Assembly (NCBI GenBank): GCA_033239525.1
Contig: BSYO01000004.1
Coordinates: 18,514,037-18,578,036, forward strand
Source: Nepenthes gracilis
Taxonomy: Eukaryota > Streptophyta > Magnoliopsida > Caryophyllales > Nepenthaceae
Length of the DNA: 64,000 nucleotides
Reading direction: 5' to 3'
Part shown: one piece after another, positions 12,293 through 23,029 of the stretch
Layout of the letters: each line of letters opens with the position of its first letter
Numbering within the stretch: the stretch's first letter is position 1
Notes under the pieces: model-generated
The model's database searches: none
The model's input: the letters and a program-made list of their open reading frames with translations, nothing else
Told to the model about the DNA's origin: nothing
Position numbers and translations under genes: made by a program

Positions 12293-13138
12293 CTACTTCA
12301 ATTCCTTCAGTTTTGATCGGGCCATTTTGAAAGGAGTACTCAAAATTGGCACAAATCCCGACACAACATTAATAGCAAATTCGATCTGCTGATTGGGAGG
12401 TAGACCCGACAATTGTTCTGGAAAGGCATCCCTAAATTCACATACTACCAAAATCTCCTCAATGGCCACACTATGACTTCCAAAAGTTGTCACACAAGCC
12501 AAGGAAGCTCGGTATCCATCCTTTATCAAATAGCTCGCATGAAGAGCCAAAATCAATCCAGTCAACTCCTTTGCAACTCTTCCTTGAAATTCAAAAGATT
12601 CATATCCCGGAGTGCAAAACAACACAGACTTATTGTAGCAATCCATACTAGTGTGATAATACACCAACCAATCCATTCCCAAAATAACATCGAAATTGGG
12701 CATGTCATGCAAGATCAAGTCCGCCAACAATTCAAACCTATTGACCCAAATCAGACACTGAGAATACATAATGTCGGCCAACAAGGATTTGCCTACCGAG
12801 GTAGATACCACTAATGTAAATTTCAAAATTTGACGGGGCACAAGCAAATTATAAACGAACTTAGGGACCACAAAAAAATACGTAGACCTGAGATTAATCA
12901 AAATATGAGCTATAGAGTCGAAAATTTGCACATTAGCTTCCACCACCGAAGGGTCCGTCCTTGCATCCCTTGTCATTGCCGCAAAAGTCCTCCCTGGAAT
13001 AGTGGTCTTTTTCTCCAAAAGCCTTGGAGGAAAAGGACAATCTCTCTTCATGGGGCCAGCTTGACCACAATTGAAACAAGCTCCGCTATGGCAATAACAT
13101 GGCCTCCTAACATGATTCTTGCCACAATACTCACACAC
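12293..13138 (-). pseudogene. Tekay-1 zinc knuckle, protease and RT start (281-codon open stretch)
   Basis: The longest intact frame of this element. Residues 2-35 hold cysteine-rich motifs, including CFNCGQAGPMKRDC, a CCHC knuckle in which the His is Pro. About residues 69-95 (DSIAHILINLRSTYFFVVPKF) match the chromovirus aspartic protease, but the catalytic D-S/T-G triad reads NLRST. Residues 140-160 (MPNFDVILGMDWLVYYHTSMDC) are the conserved 'DVILGMDWL' block. The end (FVPILSTPFKMARSKLKELK) is the start of RT. No normal start codon context exists; it is part of a gag-pol polyprotein cut at both ends by stops. Confidence 0.88.
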
Positions 13139-13361
13139 CGCCTTCGAATATTAAGGTTCCATTGGCAAAGACTTCACTCCGATTGCCTTTCCTCTATCAT
13201 GAGCCTTGGACTTTGTGTGGGAGCCTTCGACCCGTGAACTCTGGCTTCTATTCTCCAATTTTCATTCAAAATATTTCTCTCTCAATAGCTCCTGCTCAGT
13301 AAGGAGGGTCTGATTAAGCACCTCATTGTATGTCCATAGGCATAATAGCAACAATTGCTTT

Positions 13362-13979
13362 CTAATTGAGTTTTGAAGCCCTTGTAAAAACTTTCGAACT
13401 CTTTGAGCCCCATCTGCCACTGTGGAGAGCAAAGTGGGACAATTCAGTTAATTTCATGTCACACTCCGCCACCATTTTATTCCCTTGCATCACGCGACTA
13501 AATTCATCCTCCTTGATCTCTCGGACACTAGACGAGAAGAATTTCTCCATAAACGACTCCACAATTATGTTCCACAAAATTTCCTCATTATCCAACCCCA
13601 AAACTCAGCATTGGGTAGGCCACCACCGACTCACCTCTCCTTCTAGTTTATAAGCAACCAACTTCACTTTGTCCTCCTCAGGGCAATCGATCACCTCAAA
13701 TACTTTCTTTACTCATTGAATCCAGTTCTCTACTTTGATGGGATCAAACTCTCTGAATAATTTCGAAATGTGCTCATTCTTGAAACAATCAAAGGGTGTC
13801 CTACCGACCCCCTGGTAAGCCATTTTCCTCGTAGCAGCTAAATCTTTATCTTTCCACTGAATCATGTGATCCACAATATCACTCATGCGGCCCATCATCG
13901 CTAGATAATTGTCTTTGCGGTTTGAACCCGATCCTCCACACCCAAATCCTCTGTTATCTGCTATATCGAGACGTAACAT
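13362..13979 (-). pseudogene. Tekay-1 gag (capsid) remnant
   Basis: Two frames, 13979-13713 and 13601-13362, make up the capsid region. The first ends KLFREFDPIKVENWIQ, matching the 'PP.F.G..DP..AE.WI' start of retrotransposon gag proteins. The second reads ILWNIIVESFMEKFFSSSVREIKEDEF, the 'W..F...F..KYFP..VR..K..EF' block that ends the capsid domain. A frameshift separates them, with a readable link between (13713-13600). The zinc knuckle follows downstream after further stops. Confidence 0.85.
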
Positions 13980-14040
13980 ACATAAATATCGAAATGATTA
14001 GTTCCCAAAAATTAACCCAAAACACCTCTCCTTATGACTT

Positions 14041-14058
14041 CTCTCTGATGCTATCCAC
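14041..14058 (-). other. Probable primer binding site of Tekay-1
   Basis: Directly after the 5' LTR, in coding orientation, comes GTGGATAGCATCAGAGAG. This resembles the initiator-Met tRNA complement TGGTATCAGAGC used by many plant elements, but it has mismatches, so it is a degenerate or unusual site. Confidence 0.4.
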
Positions 14059-16046
14059 TGTCATGGCCCCGGACTAAAGCAGATCCTAATAATAATTTAC
14101 AAAAATCATTAATCTACATAATAAAATCCATTAATAAAAGGCAATATTCCACAATACTCAAATCTGAGTCAGACCAGACAAAACATCCCCAAAACTCAAA
14201 ATAAAAATAATCATGCTATCAGGCATCACAGGATCTCCTGGACCACTTATCCGGAGAAATAAATAATCGAACTGCCAATTCAAAAGTCCGCAAGAAAAAG
14301 TGATAGTCCAAGTAATACAAACCAAGCTTCACAACTATCTAAATCAATTGAATAATTCAAACACTGATTCCTCAACAATACAATATACAAATCTTCATCC
14401 CAGCCACTGCCCAAACGATACCAAAATGACAACCAATGCAAATTCCAATCCAAATACAAGGCAGATACTTACCAAATATAAACAAGACTTAAACTAAATC
14501 CATATCCAAGCTTCCTACAAGACACCTATAGCCCTCTAATCTGAAAGGATAAGAAATATGAAAACATAAGCCAAATGCTCAATAAGTATCAGTATTTAAT
14601 ATATAACAAATAATGCATTCACAATCAAAGCAAATGAATAATTCAATAAATTAGTATAAAATGTATGAAAATCAAAATCCAAATATCAAGTAAAACCAAC
14701 AAAGTGTCCAAATATGGCCTTGTACACGAAGTCTATAATCCAAAGCAAAGCCAAACGATCCAAATGTACCAGACTAACTAAATCCGATGTCCGAGTCTAA
14801 TGTTGACTAAAGTTTGTGAATTTCAAATCAAGTCTCAAATATCCAAAATTAGATACAAATAAAACATATCAAAAATCCAAAACATCTATAAATCAGAGAA
14901 CTAAAGATCAAAAGACTGACTTTGAGGAAAAGTTACACGTACTCCTGGTAACCTTAGGCCATAAGCTACCATTTAGATCCATAAGCGGGCCGTCTATTTA
15001 TTCTTCCCTATAGACAGGAACAAACGTCACTTTCTTTTGCTAGCCAAGGATGATAGGTGCAATTCTCAAATTTATCTAAATATATTAAAACATTCAAATA
15101 TATTAGTTCTATTCAATTTTTTACGATAGTTATCATGAAAACACAAACCAGAGAGGGTCTCTATATCACAACTCCAAAAAATTTTTATCGAGCAAAACAG
15201 GTCAAAACGTCCACTCAGAAAAGTCAAATACAAAGCTTTCCACTTGGAAAAGGTACACATCAAATGGAATAACAAAGATAAAGCCCTACCCGAAACACAT
15301 TGTATGGATACCACATGCATAACCCATATGCACATTTTCATGACTTTTCCATTTCAAATACTTGTATACATGAACATAACATCTCAAAATACATACCCAT
15401 TTCCACAAAATAAGCAAAAGTCCTTAAATAATAACAAAATGAAAGTAAAATCCCAAACCAACCGGCAAAAGTGACATGCATGCATGAGGAAATTAAATAG
15501 GGTAAGTAAAATGACATGCATATACATTAAATCCACAACATATAGATAAAACTCGATGGATCTGAAAGCAAACCAACAATAAGGCGTAAGGATACTTACC
15601 TCAACCTCAAATGTAACAAATTTGACGAAAGGATGCATTAAAATCCTCCTTCCCTATTTCTCTCTTCCTTTCTCTCTCTCCTTCACCTTCTTTCCACACA
15701 AAATAGCCAAAACAGTGCGCATTCTCCCTTATATAATCGAATCGGCACACAAGTGCTGCTCAAACGCACGTCAGGCACCGGGCCAAACCCCTAGCGCATA
15801 CGAGCGCCACCTTGGGCGCCCCTAGAGTGCAGACACACTGGAATTAGTGCTTGAGCATGGCCTTCGGTGCTCCTCAGGTGCACCCACTCTACCAAATGTG
15901 CACGAGCGTGCATCAGGCATGCCTTAGGCATTGAAACTGCTTCCTTCCTCCAATTATCCTTCAAATTCACATAGCACAATTTATTCAAAGATACCCAAAA
16001 TATACTGATAATACCAAATTAAATCGGACGGGTTCCAGGCATTACA
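14059..16046 (-). repeat. Tekay-1 5' LTR (1988 bp)
   Basis: On the plus strand it starts TGTCATGGCCCCGGAC and ends CAGGCATTACA, and it is the partner of 7647-9775. It is immediately followed by AGATC, the target duplication. Many scattered substitutions separate it from the other LTR, mostly of the G-to-A or C-to-T kind typical of decay of methylated DNA; I did not count them. Confidence 0.93.
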
Positions 16047-16520
16047 AGATCATTGATTAGGATCTCAGGGCTACTCATGTCTTGCCTTGGAATTCCACTA
16101 ACAGATGTTGATGCTTAAACTGGGCCTTATTAAGCTTCAATCAGTCAACTAAATGTGCAGAAATTTTGCAAAGGGATCCAACTGTTGCATATCTTGTTCA
16201 TGGTTTTGAGCTGATTCTGCGACTGATTGTTACAGAAGGATGCTAGAAATGTGCTATCAATGTATAAAGCTTTGGTTGGCAGCATTTGGTAGTACAGCTC
16301 TGGATATGTTGGACTGGCCACTTGTTGTTCACTTCGGATGGCTGAATTCCAGGGTTTTGTGTTAGTTTTGTTTTAATTTAATTTTGAGCTTGGGATATAT
16401 CCTAGCTAGTGTGGCTCCATTCTGAGGTCCCGTGGTATGCCTTAAACCAAAGGATGAAGCAATGCTTCCACATATTCTTATTATTTTCATTTTCATATTA
16501 ACGTTAGTTGCTTATCCAAA
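16047..16520 (+). mobile_element. LINE 3' remnant after Tekay-1
   Basis: After the duplicated AGATC the LINE resumes. Short pieces such as SCLGIPLTDVDA resemble the last residues of plant LINE ORF2, followed by a non-coding tail with TTTTGTTTTAATTTAATTTTGAGC. The exact 3' end is not visible. Confidence 0.55.
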
Positions 16521-16822
16521 AACAATTATAAATAAAAAAGTAGGACTTGGAATATTTGTCATCAATGATATGCTACTCCATCAAGCAAGATAGTCACTGC
16601 AACATTCTTCAAGGACTAGCTTCTCAAAATGAAGAAACATTATTTTCTTCATTTTGAGAGTGGAAATATAAATCGAGCAAAATGGGGGATGGCTGTAAAG
16701 CAAATGTGTTATTTACCATCTTATAACATTATCTGATGTTAGCACTGAAAATGGAAAAGATAATTGCTGGCTTTTTAATTGCACAGGCAATAGAAGATAA
16801 ACTCGAATATAACACGACTTAC
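16521..16822. other. Intronic AT-rich DNA downstream of exon 2
   Basis: No gene, repeat unit or element boundary recognised. Only the exon 2 donor at its right edge is functional sequence. Confidence 0.5.
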
Positions 16823-16943
16823 CAGTGATGACAACATCTTTGAGATTTTGACCGTGAATCAAGCTGCCAAACCGAGGTCCAGGATGCTCCCTGCCATATC
16901 CATATGATGGCAATGGAGGCATCAGAGGCCAGTACTTCTCATC
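16823..16943 (-). CDS. Polygalacturonase-like protein (GH28), exon 2
   Basis: This 121-bp exon encodes DEKYWPLMPPLPSYGYGREH, PGPRFGSLIHGQN and LKDVVITG. This is the strongly conserved stretch of the plant GH28 subgroup with an N-terminal membrane anchor, just before the first beta-helix coils. The acceptor (TTTAAACAG before GATGAG) and donor (CACTG then GTAAGT) are both consensus. It enters in phase 0, exactly matching the end of exon 1, and leaves in phase 1, as expected when the next codon is a split glycine. GH28 enzymes hydrolyse pectin in the cell wall. No stop or frameshift is present. The catalytic residues lie in later exons outside the window. Confidence 0.92.
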
Positions 16944-19096
16944 CTGTTTAATTCCAGATAGGACAGATTCACAAAAAGCAATGGTTTAAACTGAAATTCA
17001 AGATAAATCTGAGCCTAGGAACTGATGTTGTTTTAGAATGTAATCAAAATGTAAATCATCATTCCACAATTAGCATGCAACCATTTGTTTGTAATGAGAT
17101 TTCTGATAAATAAATTAAATTGATGAATAAAACACTGCAACTATTGGTGTGTGTAAGATTACCAAAACTTTTCTTCCCTTTTGATAAGTGATACAAACAG
17201 GGTTGTGCATACCAGTGTTTTGATGACAGATAATAGTATCTGAAAGTAGAATAACTTCAAAATAGGGTTGCAATTGTAAACAAACTACATAATGATGTCG
17301 GCCATAATAGCATATCATTGATACCCCAATCCTGGCCTAGTTCATCAACATATCTCCAATCCTAGCCTTCATCTGATTAGGATCTCACCTTCTAATTTTG
17401 GTCAATGATCCCCAACCGTCTTTATAAAAACAATGTTTGATTCTTGTCCAACAGCTGTGATTAGTGCTTCACAGCATTTGCTTACACCCCCCCCCCTCTG
17501 CAGAGGTGCTTACCAGCATTATTGCATATGTCTACAACTAATAAACCTGGTTCATGCCTCCAAGCACCTCATTCTTCCTTCAGAATTGATATTTTTTACA
17601 GGAACGCATGATTCTTCCTTCAGATTAATATTGTAGATATTTTTTTCCAAAAAAATCAATTGCTTCTAAAGCACAGCTGAATAGCATATGCTTGATTTTA
17701 CTTAAAATAATTACTTACTAGTCAAACAAAAAGTAGTTTTGAAGGGGAAAAAGGTAGTTTATTACAGTTCTAAGCAATGCCAAACATGGGGCAAGTCTCT
17801 GCCCACTCTCCATATCCCTTTTCTTTTTCTATTTCTTTTGGGAGGGAGGGGGGAGGATTCTCTCAATCTCTCCGATGACCAAATGTTAAAAAACTCAACG
17901 TGTCATTAAGTGAAAATATAATAACTTACCAGAAAAATACAATGTTAATAGCTACAAAAGAAAACAATTAATATCACTTATCATTTCATTAAAGAAGAAT
18001 GGAGGTCAGGACTTTAATTTTCAACACAAGTATTCTGCTCTCCCCCTTCCCAACAGCTGAAGTGACTTCACAGGTAAGACGGTGAGGGGGAGCTTATAGG
18101 GATTGAACCCAAGCATTGGCCTAGGAAAGACAATACACTACTGCCATGCCAATCTAAGTCCCCTTCAACTTAGGATTCAATCCTCCGTGCCACAATAAAA
18201 TAAGGAAAAAATACCATTTGGTTTCCTTAAAGGAAGAGGTTGACAACACGGAACAAAGAACATATAAGACACCTTCACATTGTCCTGCAGCTAAAAGTGA
18301 ATAAGGACCTGTGTAAGTCAACAAGTGGTTGGTCAAATGGACTGGTCTATTGGAAATTGATCAATTGTAATGCAAATATTAAACTTTATCAAGTGGAAAT
18401 AAGTAGCACTTGGTTGTATTTAATAACTGAGATTTAAAATGCAGTGCAGAGGTGCTAATTTTTGCTCCTTAATTACTTGAAGAATTTAGTAAGTTTAATA
18501 TTTGTAGGGATTTTGCACCACTACAAATCTCTAGAAAATTGCAATAATATCAATATCTACAAAATGGATGTGCGCTCATACAAGGGATGATAGGCTTATA
18601 ATGACCGTATATGAGAGAAAATTAGAGCAACACCAGTGGACAGACAAAATCACCCCTTTCGTGCATAACAAAGCCAATCCCTACTTTCGGTTCTCTTTTT
18701 TCTTTTTTTTCTTCTACTATGTATATGCATAACAAAACATAGCACTAAACAGCTTTAGTGGGCTTGGTGTCATTTCCTTTCTGTTTTAATACTAATAATA
18801 ATATTATTATTATTTGTTGTAGATGTCTGCCACAACAAGATTTACGTGTCAACATTTTGCAAGAATACATATGTATGCCCATGAATATGTATATATATCA
18901 GTTCTTTTGAAGATGTTTCCTATAAACTCTCCCAGCCTCACCCGCACACTGCCATCAATATTGCTGCAGGTAATTAATTCTTAACTTTGATATAAAGAAA
19001 TATATTTCCTACCCCATTTTCCTTTTTTGATTTTTGCAGATTTTTTCTACATAGAAATGTAATGAGTTTTTCCTCCTTTCACTGGCCTTTTTTTCT
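16944..19096. other. Intron 1 DNA between exon 2 and the hAT element
   Basis: AT-rich, with a poly-C run near 17489-17498, a G-rich stretch near 17840-17860 and a short AAT/ATT-rich tract near 18791-18813. Several frames of 60-70 codons have no family motifs. I see no coding and no clear transposon edge here. Some of it is likely original intron sequence. Confidence 0.5.
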
Positions 19097-19260
19097 TAGA
19101 GGTGTTAAATGGGCTATGCTGTCCGTGACATGATAGGGCCTGTGACAAACAGTGTTGGGCAGTATAGCACGGCCCGCCATTTTGGATTGTGCCAGGCCGT
19201 GAGCTATGCAGCCCATGGGCTGGCACAGCCCATAGCATGATCAAGTCATGCCTCGGCATG
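19097..19260. repeat. hAT left terminal and subterminal region
   Basis: The 17-bp terminal inverted repeat is followed by repeated GGCCC, CATGGGC, GGCACAGCCC and related short motifs that alternate on both strands. Such clusters are binding sites for transposase in hAT elements; here that role is inferred. Confidence 0.75.
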
Positions 19261-19410
19261 CATCAGATCGTGCCTAGCACAGTCTTAGTTTTTTTTTTTT
19301 TTTAATTTAACGGTCACATGACCATTGTGGTTTCAAAAGGGAAAAGGGGGGAGTGAGGGCCGAGGGGAAGAAATGGGTGCCCCTTAACTATTAAAAAAAT
19401 TTAAAAAAAT

Positions 19411-19420
19411 CTATATATAC
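19411..19420 (+). promoter_or_regulatory. Probable TATA box of the hAT transposase gene
   Basis: CTATATATAC followed by a C-rich stretch, about 270 bp upstream of the BED-finger coding. A promoter here is inferred from position and motif only. Confidence 0.4.
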
Positions 19421-19679
19421 CCCCTCCCCCTCCACACACACAACAAACTCTCTTATTAATTTTTATTAATTTTTATTTGTAATTTATATATTATTATTAT
19501 CATTTTATAAGCTAATTATTAATTATGGAATATAATTTTTTAAATTTTAATAGTGAAGGGATATAAAAAAATATTTCCAATACTCTCATACCGGTTACAT
19601 GTATTAATAATGGTTATACGAAAATTACAACTTAATTCTGGTCAAGATATCACTACTGCCCTTTCTAACTCTAGCCGCC

Positions 19680-19762
19680 CCCTAGAAAACGTTCTAATAA
19701 TGTATGGCAACTTTTTGAGATTAAATTAATTAATGATCTAGAAATGGCCATTTGTAAAAAAG
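19680..19762 (+). pseudogene. hAT transposase N-terminal BED finger, interrupted
   Basis: One frame reads RKRSNNVWQLFEIKLINDLE and then MAICK. This matches the start of a BED zinc finger of plant hAT transposases (R-K-R-S-x-V-W-x-x-F...K-A-x-C-K-x-C). The BED finger binds the transposon ends. The frame is cut after the first finger cysteine by the Tat-1 LTR at 19763. Its second half was not found on the other side, so some sequence was lost or is unrecognisable. Confidence 0.75.
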
Positions 19763-20460
19763 TGGATCAACCCAACACAAGTTTGAATCAAGGCCTAAAA
19801 CTCCAACGGCCCAGACAAAGAAGAAATGAAGCCAATCCAGACAATCAAATAATAACTCCCAGAGGCATTAACTGAAAGATTTAATCCGAGCGGTCAATTA
19901 CCAAAAAAACCGAAGGATAATCACAATCCAATTAATGACTCGATCCAAAAAACGGCTGAAATGATCCCATCATTAATTGCTAGATGATGTCCTCATTAAA
20001 TTAGGACGGCAATTACATATCAAAAGTAACGGCTCCCTGTAGCTGTTCTGAAACAACTCTGGACACGTGCAGCGATTTCAAATGCTGATCAGTCAAACAA
20101 AACCCCAAGTTATAAATACACCTTCTCACAAACAGGAGAAGGAGAAGAAAAAGGACACTTAATAACGGAGTGCACCAGAAGGAGCAAAGCCCTTCAAATC
20201 CATACTCATCCCCATCTTCTTTCAATTCAAGCATTCATTTCCTCATTATCTTTCCGTCAATTAAGAGATAATACTGACTTGAACGTCGAAATATATATGA
20301 TGAAGCGAATCCTGTATTCCTCTTACCTCTAATTCATTCTTTTATGGTGCGTAGGATTTAGATTCAGATATATAAAGACTGGACCCATTATGATTCAAAT
20401 ATCCAAATTTAACTATACGGCTCTCTAATTCATATGTTAAATCTAGATTATTGAAATGCA
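19763..20460 (+). repeat. Tat-1 5' LTR (698 bp)
   Basis: Starts TGGATCAACCCAACACAAGT and ends TTGAAATGCA, aligned along its length with 33286-33980. A TATA box (TATAAATA, 20111-20118) has a counterpart in the 3' LTR near 33631. I set the start by the hAT coding read into its left flank. Confidence 0.85.
20111..20118 (+). promoter_or_regulatory. TATA box in the Tat-1 5' LTR
   Basis: TATAAATA, in the same place in both LTRs (the 3' copy reads GGCTATAAATACAT). It is likely the element's core promoter. Confidence 0.65.
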
Positions 20461-20484
20461 TTATTGGCGTCATCTGTGGGAACG
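20461..20484 (+). other. Tat-1 primer binding site
   Basis: TTATTGGCGTCATCTGTGGG follows directly after the LTR's terminal CA. TTGGCG(C/T)C(G/A)TCTGTGGGAA is the usual start of Tat elements. I do not assign the tRNA with certainty. Confidence 0.75.
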
Positions 20485-20549
20485 TAATAAAACTATCAGT
20501 TCCCATCAACACTTAAAACTAGATCACACCCAATACAAAAAAGCGAGCA

Positions 20550-21700
20550 TGGTTAATACCAGGACCCAATCGAGTTTACCACACAAGGATATCATCTCTC
20601 GTGGCAACAGCCCAAAAGTGGTTAGTCACGGGGATGTCCATCTATCCACAAATGGAAACATCGAAACATGGAAGCACAAGTCGACTCCATGTCCAAAATA
20701 CTCAAATCTCTCTAGAATAGAATGGAGGAACATCTGCTTGGGCTCCACCCACCAAGTGACAAGCCTCTACTTTAGAAGGAAGAGTCAAAGAAAACAAAAT
20801 CCTTCTAAGGGGAAGACCCCATAGCCCGGAGATTTAGAAGCTCAAGAAGTCTCGATTGAAAGGATCGTGATCTAAGTCGAGGGTCAGCTTAATTTTTAAG
20901 CCTGGGAGGAAAGCCCTGAGTTACGAAATCCACGCTGCTCCCAAGATGCGGGAAGGCCTTCAGCTAGGGATGAGGCTTCACGCAGTAACCTACCGAAGAA
21001 TGCTCCAAGCCGACAGGCATCCTACCTATCTGTTAATCACTCAAAGTTTAGGGCATTCCTCAATGCAAAGAGGATTGCATCCACCTCCTAGGTGGAAGAA
21101 AGAATCAGGAAAATTGAACAACAACTGTTCCGAGGAAGCATGGTTGGACATTCGGCCAACTTAGGCATGTCCCCTTTTATAAGGGAGATCAGGACGCATT
21201 GGCTCCCTTTCAAGTTCAAAATGCTGACTCTGAAACCTTATGACAGAAATTCTGATCCAAAAAACCATTTGGATCACTTCCGCACCCTATTGGGATTCCA
21301 GAGTTTAAATAACCCCACCTTATGTCTCTGCTTCCAATTAATCCTAAAAAGGGATGCTCGAATTTGGCTTTACCGTCTAGCACCAAATTCAATCCGATTT
21401 TTCTAGGAACTGGCAGATAGGTTCTTGTCACAGTTTGCCTCCAGCAAAAAGAAGGAAAAATAGCCATGGCACCTTGTTCGCATTCGGAAAGATCCAAACG
21501 AAAATCTAAAGCGCTTCCTAACACGATTTAACGTATAGGCTCGAGGAATATTGAAACTTAACAGCAAGTTGAAGATAAACTCCATGGCAACTGTACAGTT
21601 AGGTGAGTTTTTTAAATATTTGGTTAGGTAAGAGCCCAAAACCTTCCTTGAGGCGAAGACCATAACCCGAGAATATATTGTTGCTGATGAAGCTAACAAG
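20550..21700 (+). pseudogene. Tat-1 gag region
   Basis: Gag is the capsid protein. The frame 21092-21406 reads MSPFIREIRTHWLPFKFKML, LTLKPYDRNSDPKNHLDHFR and AFPTTL-like text (CLCFQLILKRDARIWLYRLAPNSI). This is the standard Tat/Athila gag signature 'PF...I....P..FK.P....YDG..DP..HL..F' ending 'A..W...L...SI'. The N-terminal part (20550-21090) is readable in pieces over several frames. Stops after 21406 and a frame change precede a continuation to about 21700 (FASSKKKEK and similar). Confidence 0.82.
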
Positions 21701-22129
21701 GCAAAATGGCCAGAGTGTACAAATCATTATTTGGGATCAACCGGCGGAAAGAATAGGACTGGCGATATCTCCTCCACCAAAGGTCACAGGAAACAAACAA
21801 GAACAGATTGGTTACCAGAAAGGAGTACAAGCCACTGAACCTCACTCCTTTGAACGATACTCAAACCAATGTTTTGATGTAAATTTGGAATGAAAAGTTT
21901 CTAAAATGGCCAAAGATGGTGAAGAACCAAGAAGGAGGAGATCAGTCAAAATATTATTTCTATCATCAATTCCTAGGTCACAATACTGAAGACTGTCAAA
22001 CTTTGTAGAAAAAAATTGAGTCCCTCATTCAACAAGGATACCTCAACAAATACTTGAAAAACCCATGACACACTCCGGCAACACCAAAAATGATGGGACA
22101 GAATAACACAAGCAACCTTGTAACTAGGT

Positions 22130-22700
22130 GGTAATTGGGGGTGGTAAGCATGATATTGGCTAGGCCACCCAAATCTAAAGTTCCTAACCATCTCAAAGAG
22201 GCTTCCAACAGCAAGAGACAGAAGTTAGGAATAGAGAATGATATCATTAGTTTTAGCGATAATGATATTACTCATGTAATGACTCCCCACGCTAATTCTC
22301 TTGTTGTATCCACACTCGTTTTAAATGGTACTGTTGATTACCAGTTGAAATGAATCTTAACTGATAATGGAAATTCTTGGAATTTGCTTTATCTTGATAC
22401 TTTCTTTAAGCTTAGATTTCAAAGAAGTAAAATGAAGCCGACCGAGATCCTCTATATGGGCTAAACAATGAACCCATCCCAATCCAAGGAACAATCCAAT
22501 TGCAAGTTATATTGGGAACATACCCGAAAATAGCTTCTTGAACACTGACATTCTTAGTGGTGGACATACCTTCAGTTTATAATGCGATATTAGGTCAACC
22601 TTGCCTAGTGGCTTTCGGGGCGGTAATATCTATACCACACTTAAAAATAAAGTTTATGACCCTATGCAAGGTAGGAAAAATGCTAGGTGACCAAATCATA
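22130..22700 (+). pseudogene. Tat-1 aspartic protease region
   Basis: The protease cuts the polyprotein. ISFSDNDITHVMTPHANSLV at about 22240-22300 matches the 'F...D......PH.DALVI' lead-in of Tat proteases. After a stop comes LTDNGNSWNLLYLDTF, with D-N-G in the place of the catalytic D-N-G-S-S. TFLVVDIPSVYNAILGQPCL (22548-22607) is the conserved 'F.VV...S.YNAILGRP.L' block, and VISIPHLKIKFMT follows. The order and spacing are right; the internal stops make it non-functional. Confidence 0.85.
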
Positions 22701-23029
22701 GGCAGAACCTACTACCAAGCCCAAATAAGCCAATCGGTCTCAAATCAACCGACTGAGGATTTCAACCTCCGAGATGAAGCAACCCTACAACAAGGCCAAT
22801 TCTGCAAATCAACCATCCAAATTCTGCTGGATCCAATTGACCCCAAGAGGCATATACAAGTCGGAAGCTCTCTTCCTGCTTAATAGCAAGAGCAACTGAT
22901 GGCATTCCTTTGGCAAAAACTCAAACATGTTTACGTGGACGCCAATAGACATACTAGGAATACCAGCTGATGTGATGGTCCACAAGTTGGGCCTAATTCT
23001 AGGATACAAATTGGTTTAGCAAAAACGGA

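Larger units (their letters stand above)
7647..16046 (-). mobile_element. Tekay-1: full-length Ty3-gypsy chromovirus (Tekay/Del type)
   Basis: An 8400-bp element on the minus strand with two LTRs starting TGTAATGCC and ending CATGACA in coding orientation, and a perfect 5-bp target duplication AGATC (7642-7646 and 16047-16051). Inside, reading from right to left: gag, zinc knuckle, protease, RT, RNase H, integrase and a C-terminal chromodomain. That order and the chromodomain place it in the chromovirus group; long LTRs of about 2 kb fit Tekay/Del. Coding is broken throughout, so it could move only with help from other copies. It sits in a LINE inside intron 2 of the GH28 gene. Confidence 0.93.
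2560..16520 (+). mobile_element. Decayed LINE (L1/RIL-type non-LTR retrotransposon), split by Tekay-1
   Basis: The order of domains on the plus strand is that of a plant L1/RIL element: DUF4283-like ORF1, endonuclease, reverse transcriptase, zf-RVT zinc segment. All are interrupted by stops and frameshifts. The element is split by an LTR retrotransposon at 7647-16046; the LINE 3' part resumes after the duplicated AGATC. The 5' end is not defined (it may extend to about 1.4 kb) and the 3' end is placed near 16520, with no clear poly-A or target duplication. It lies inside intron 2 of the GH28 gene, in opposite orientation to it. Confidence 0.85.
1..16822 (-). other. GH28 gene intron 2 (partial, runs off the left edge)
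   Basis: Exon 2 ends at 16823 with a strong donor (GTAAGT on the minus strand). I found nothing like the next exon of the family (expected NGT-x-(D/N)GQG, then W..., then the NTDG and other catalytic motifs) from there down to position 1. The intron is therefore at least 16.8 kb if the gene is intact. It contains the LINE and Tekay-1. Confidence 0.65.

Noticed and set aside
12413..13237. Plus-strand frames of 133 and 135 codons
   Set aside because: Opposite strand of the zinc knuckle and protease region of Tekay-1.
19745..19762. First placement of the Tat-1 5' LTR start at TGGCCATTTG
   Set aside because: These bases belong to the hAT BED finger frame (MAICK), so the LTR start was moved to 19763, which also gives equal LTR lengths.
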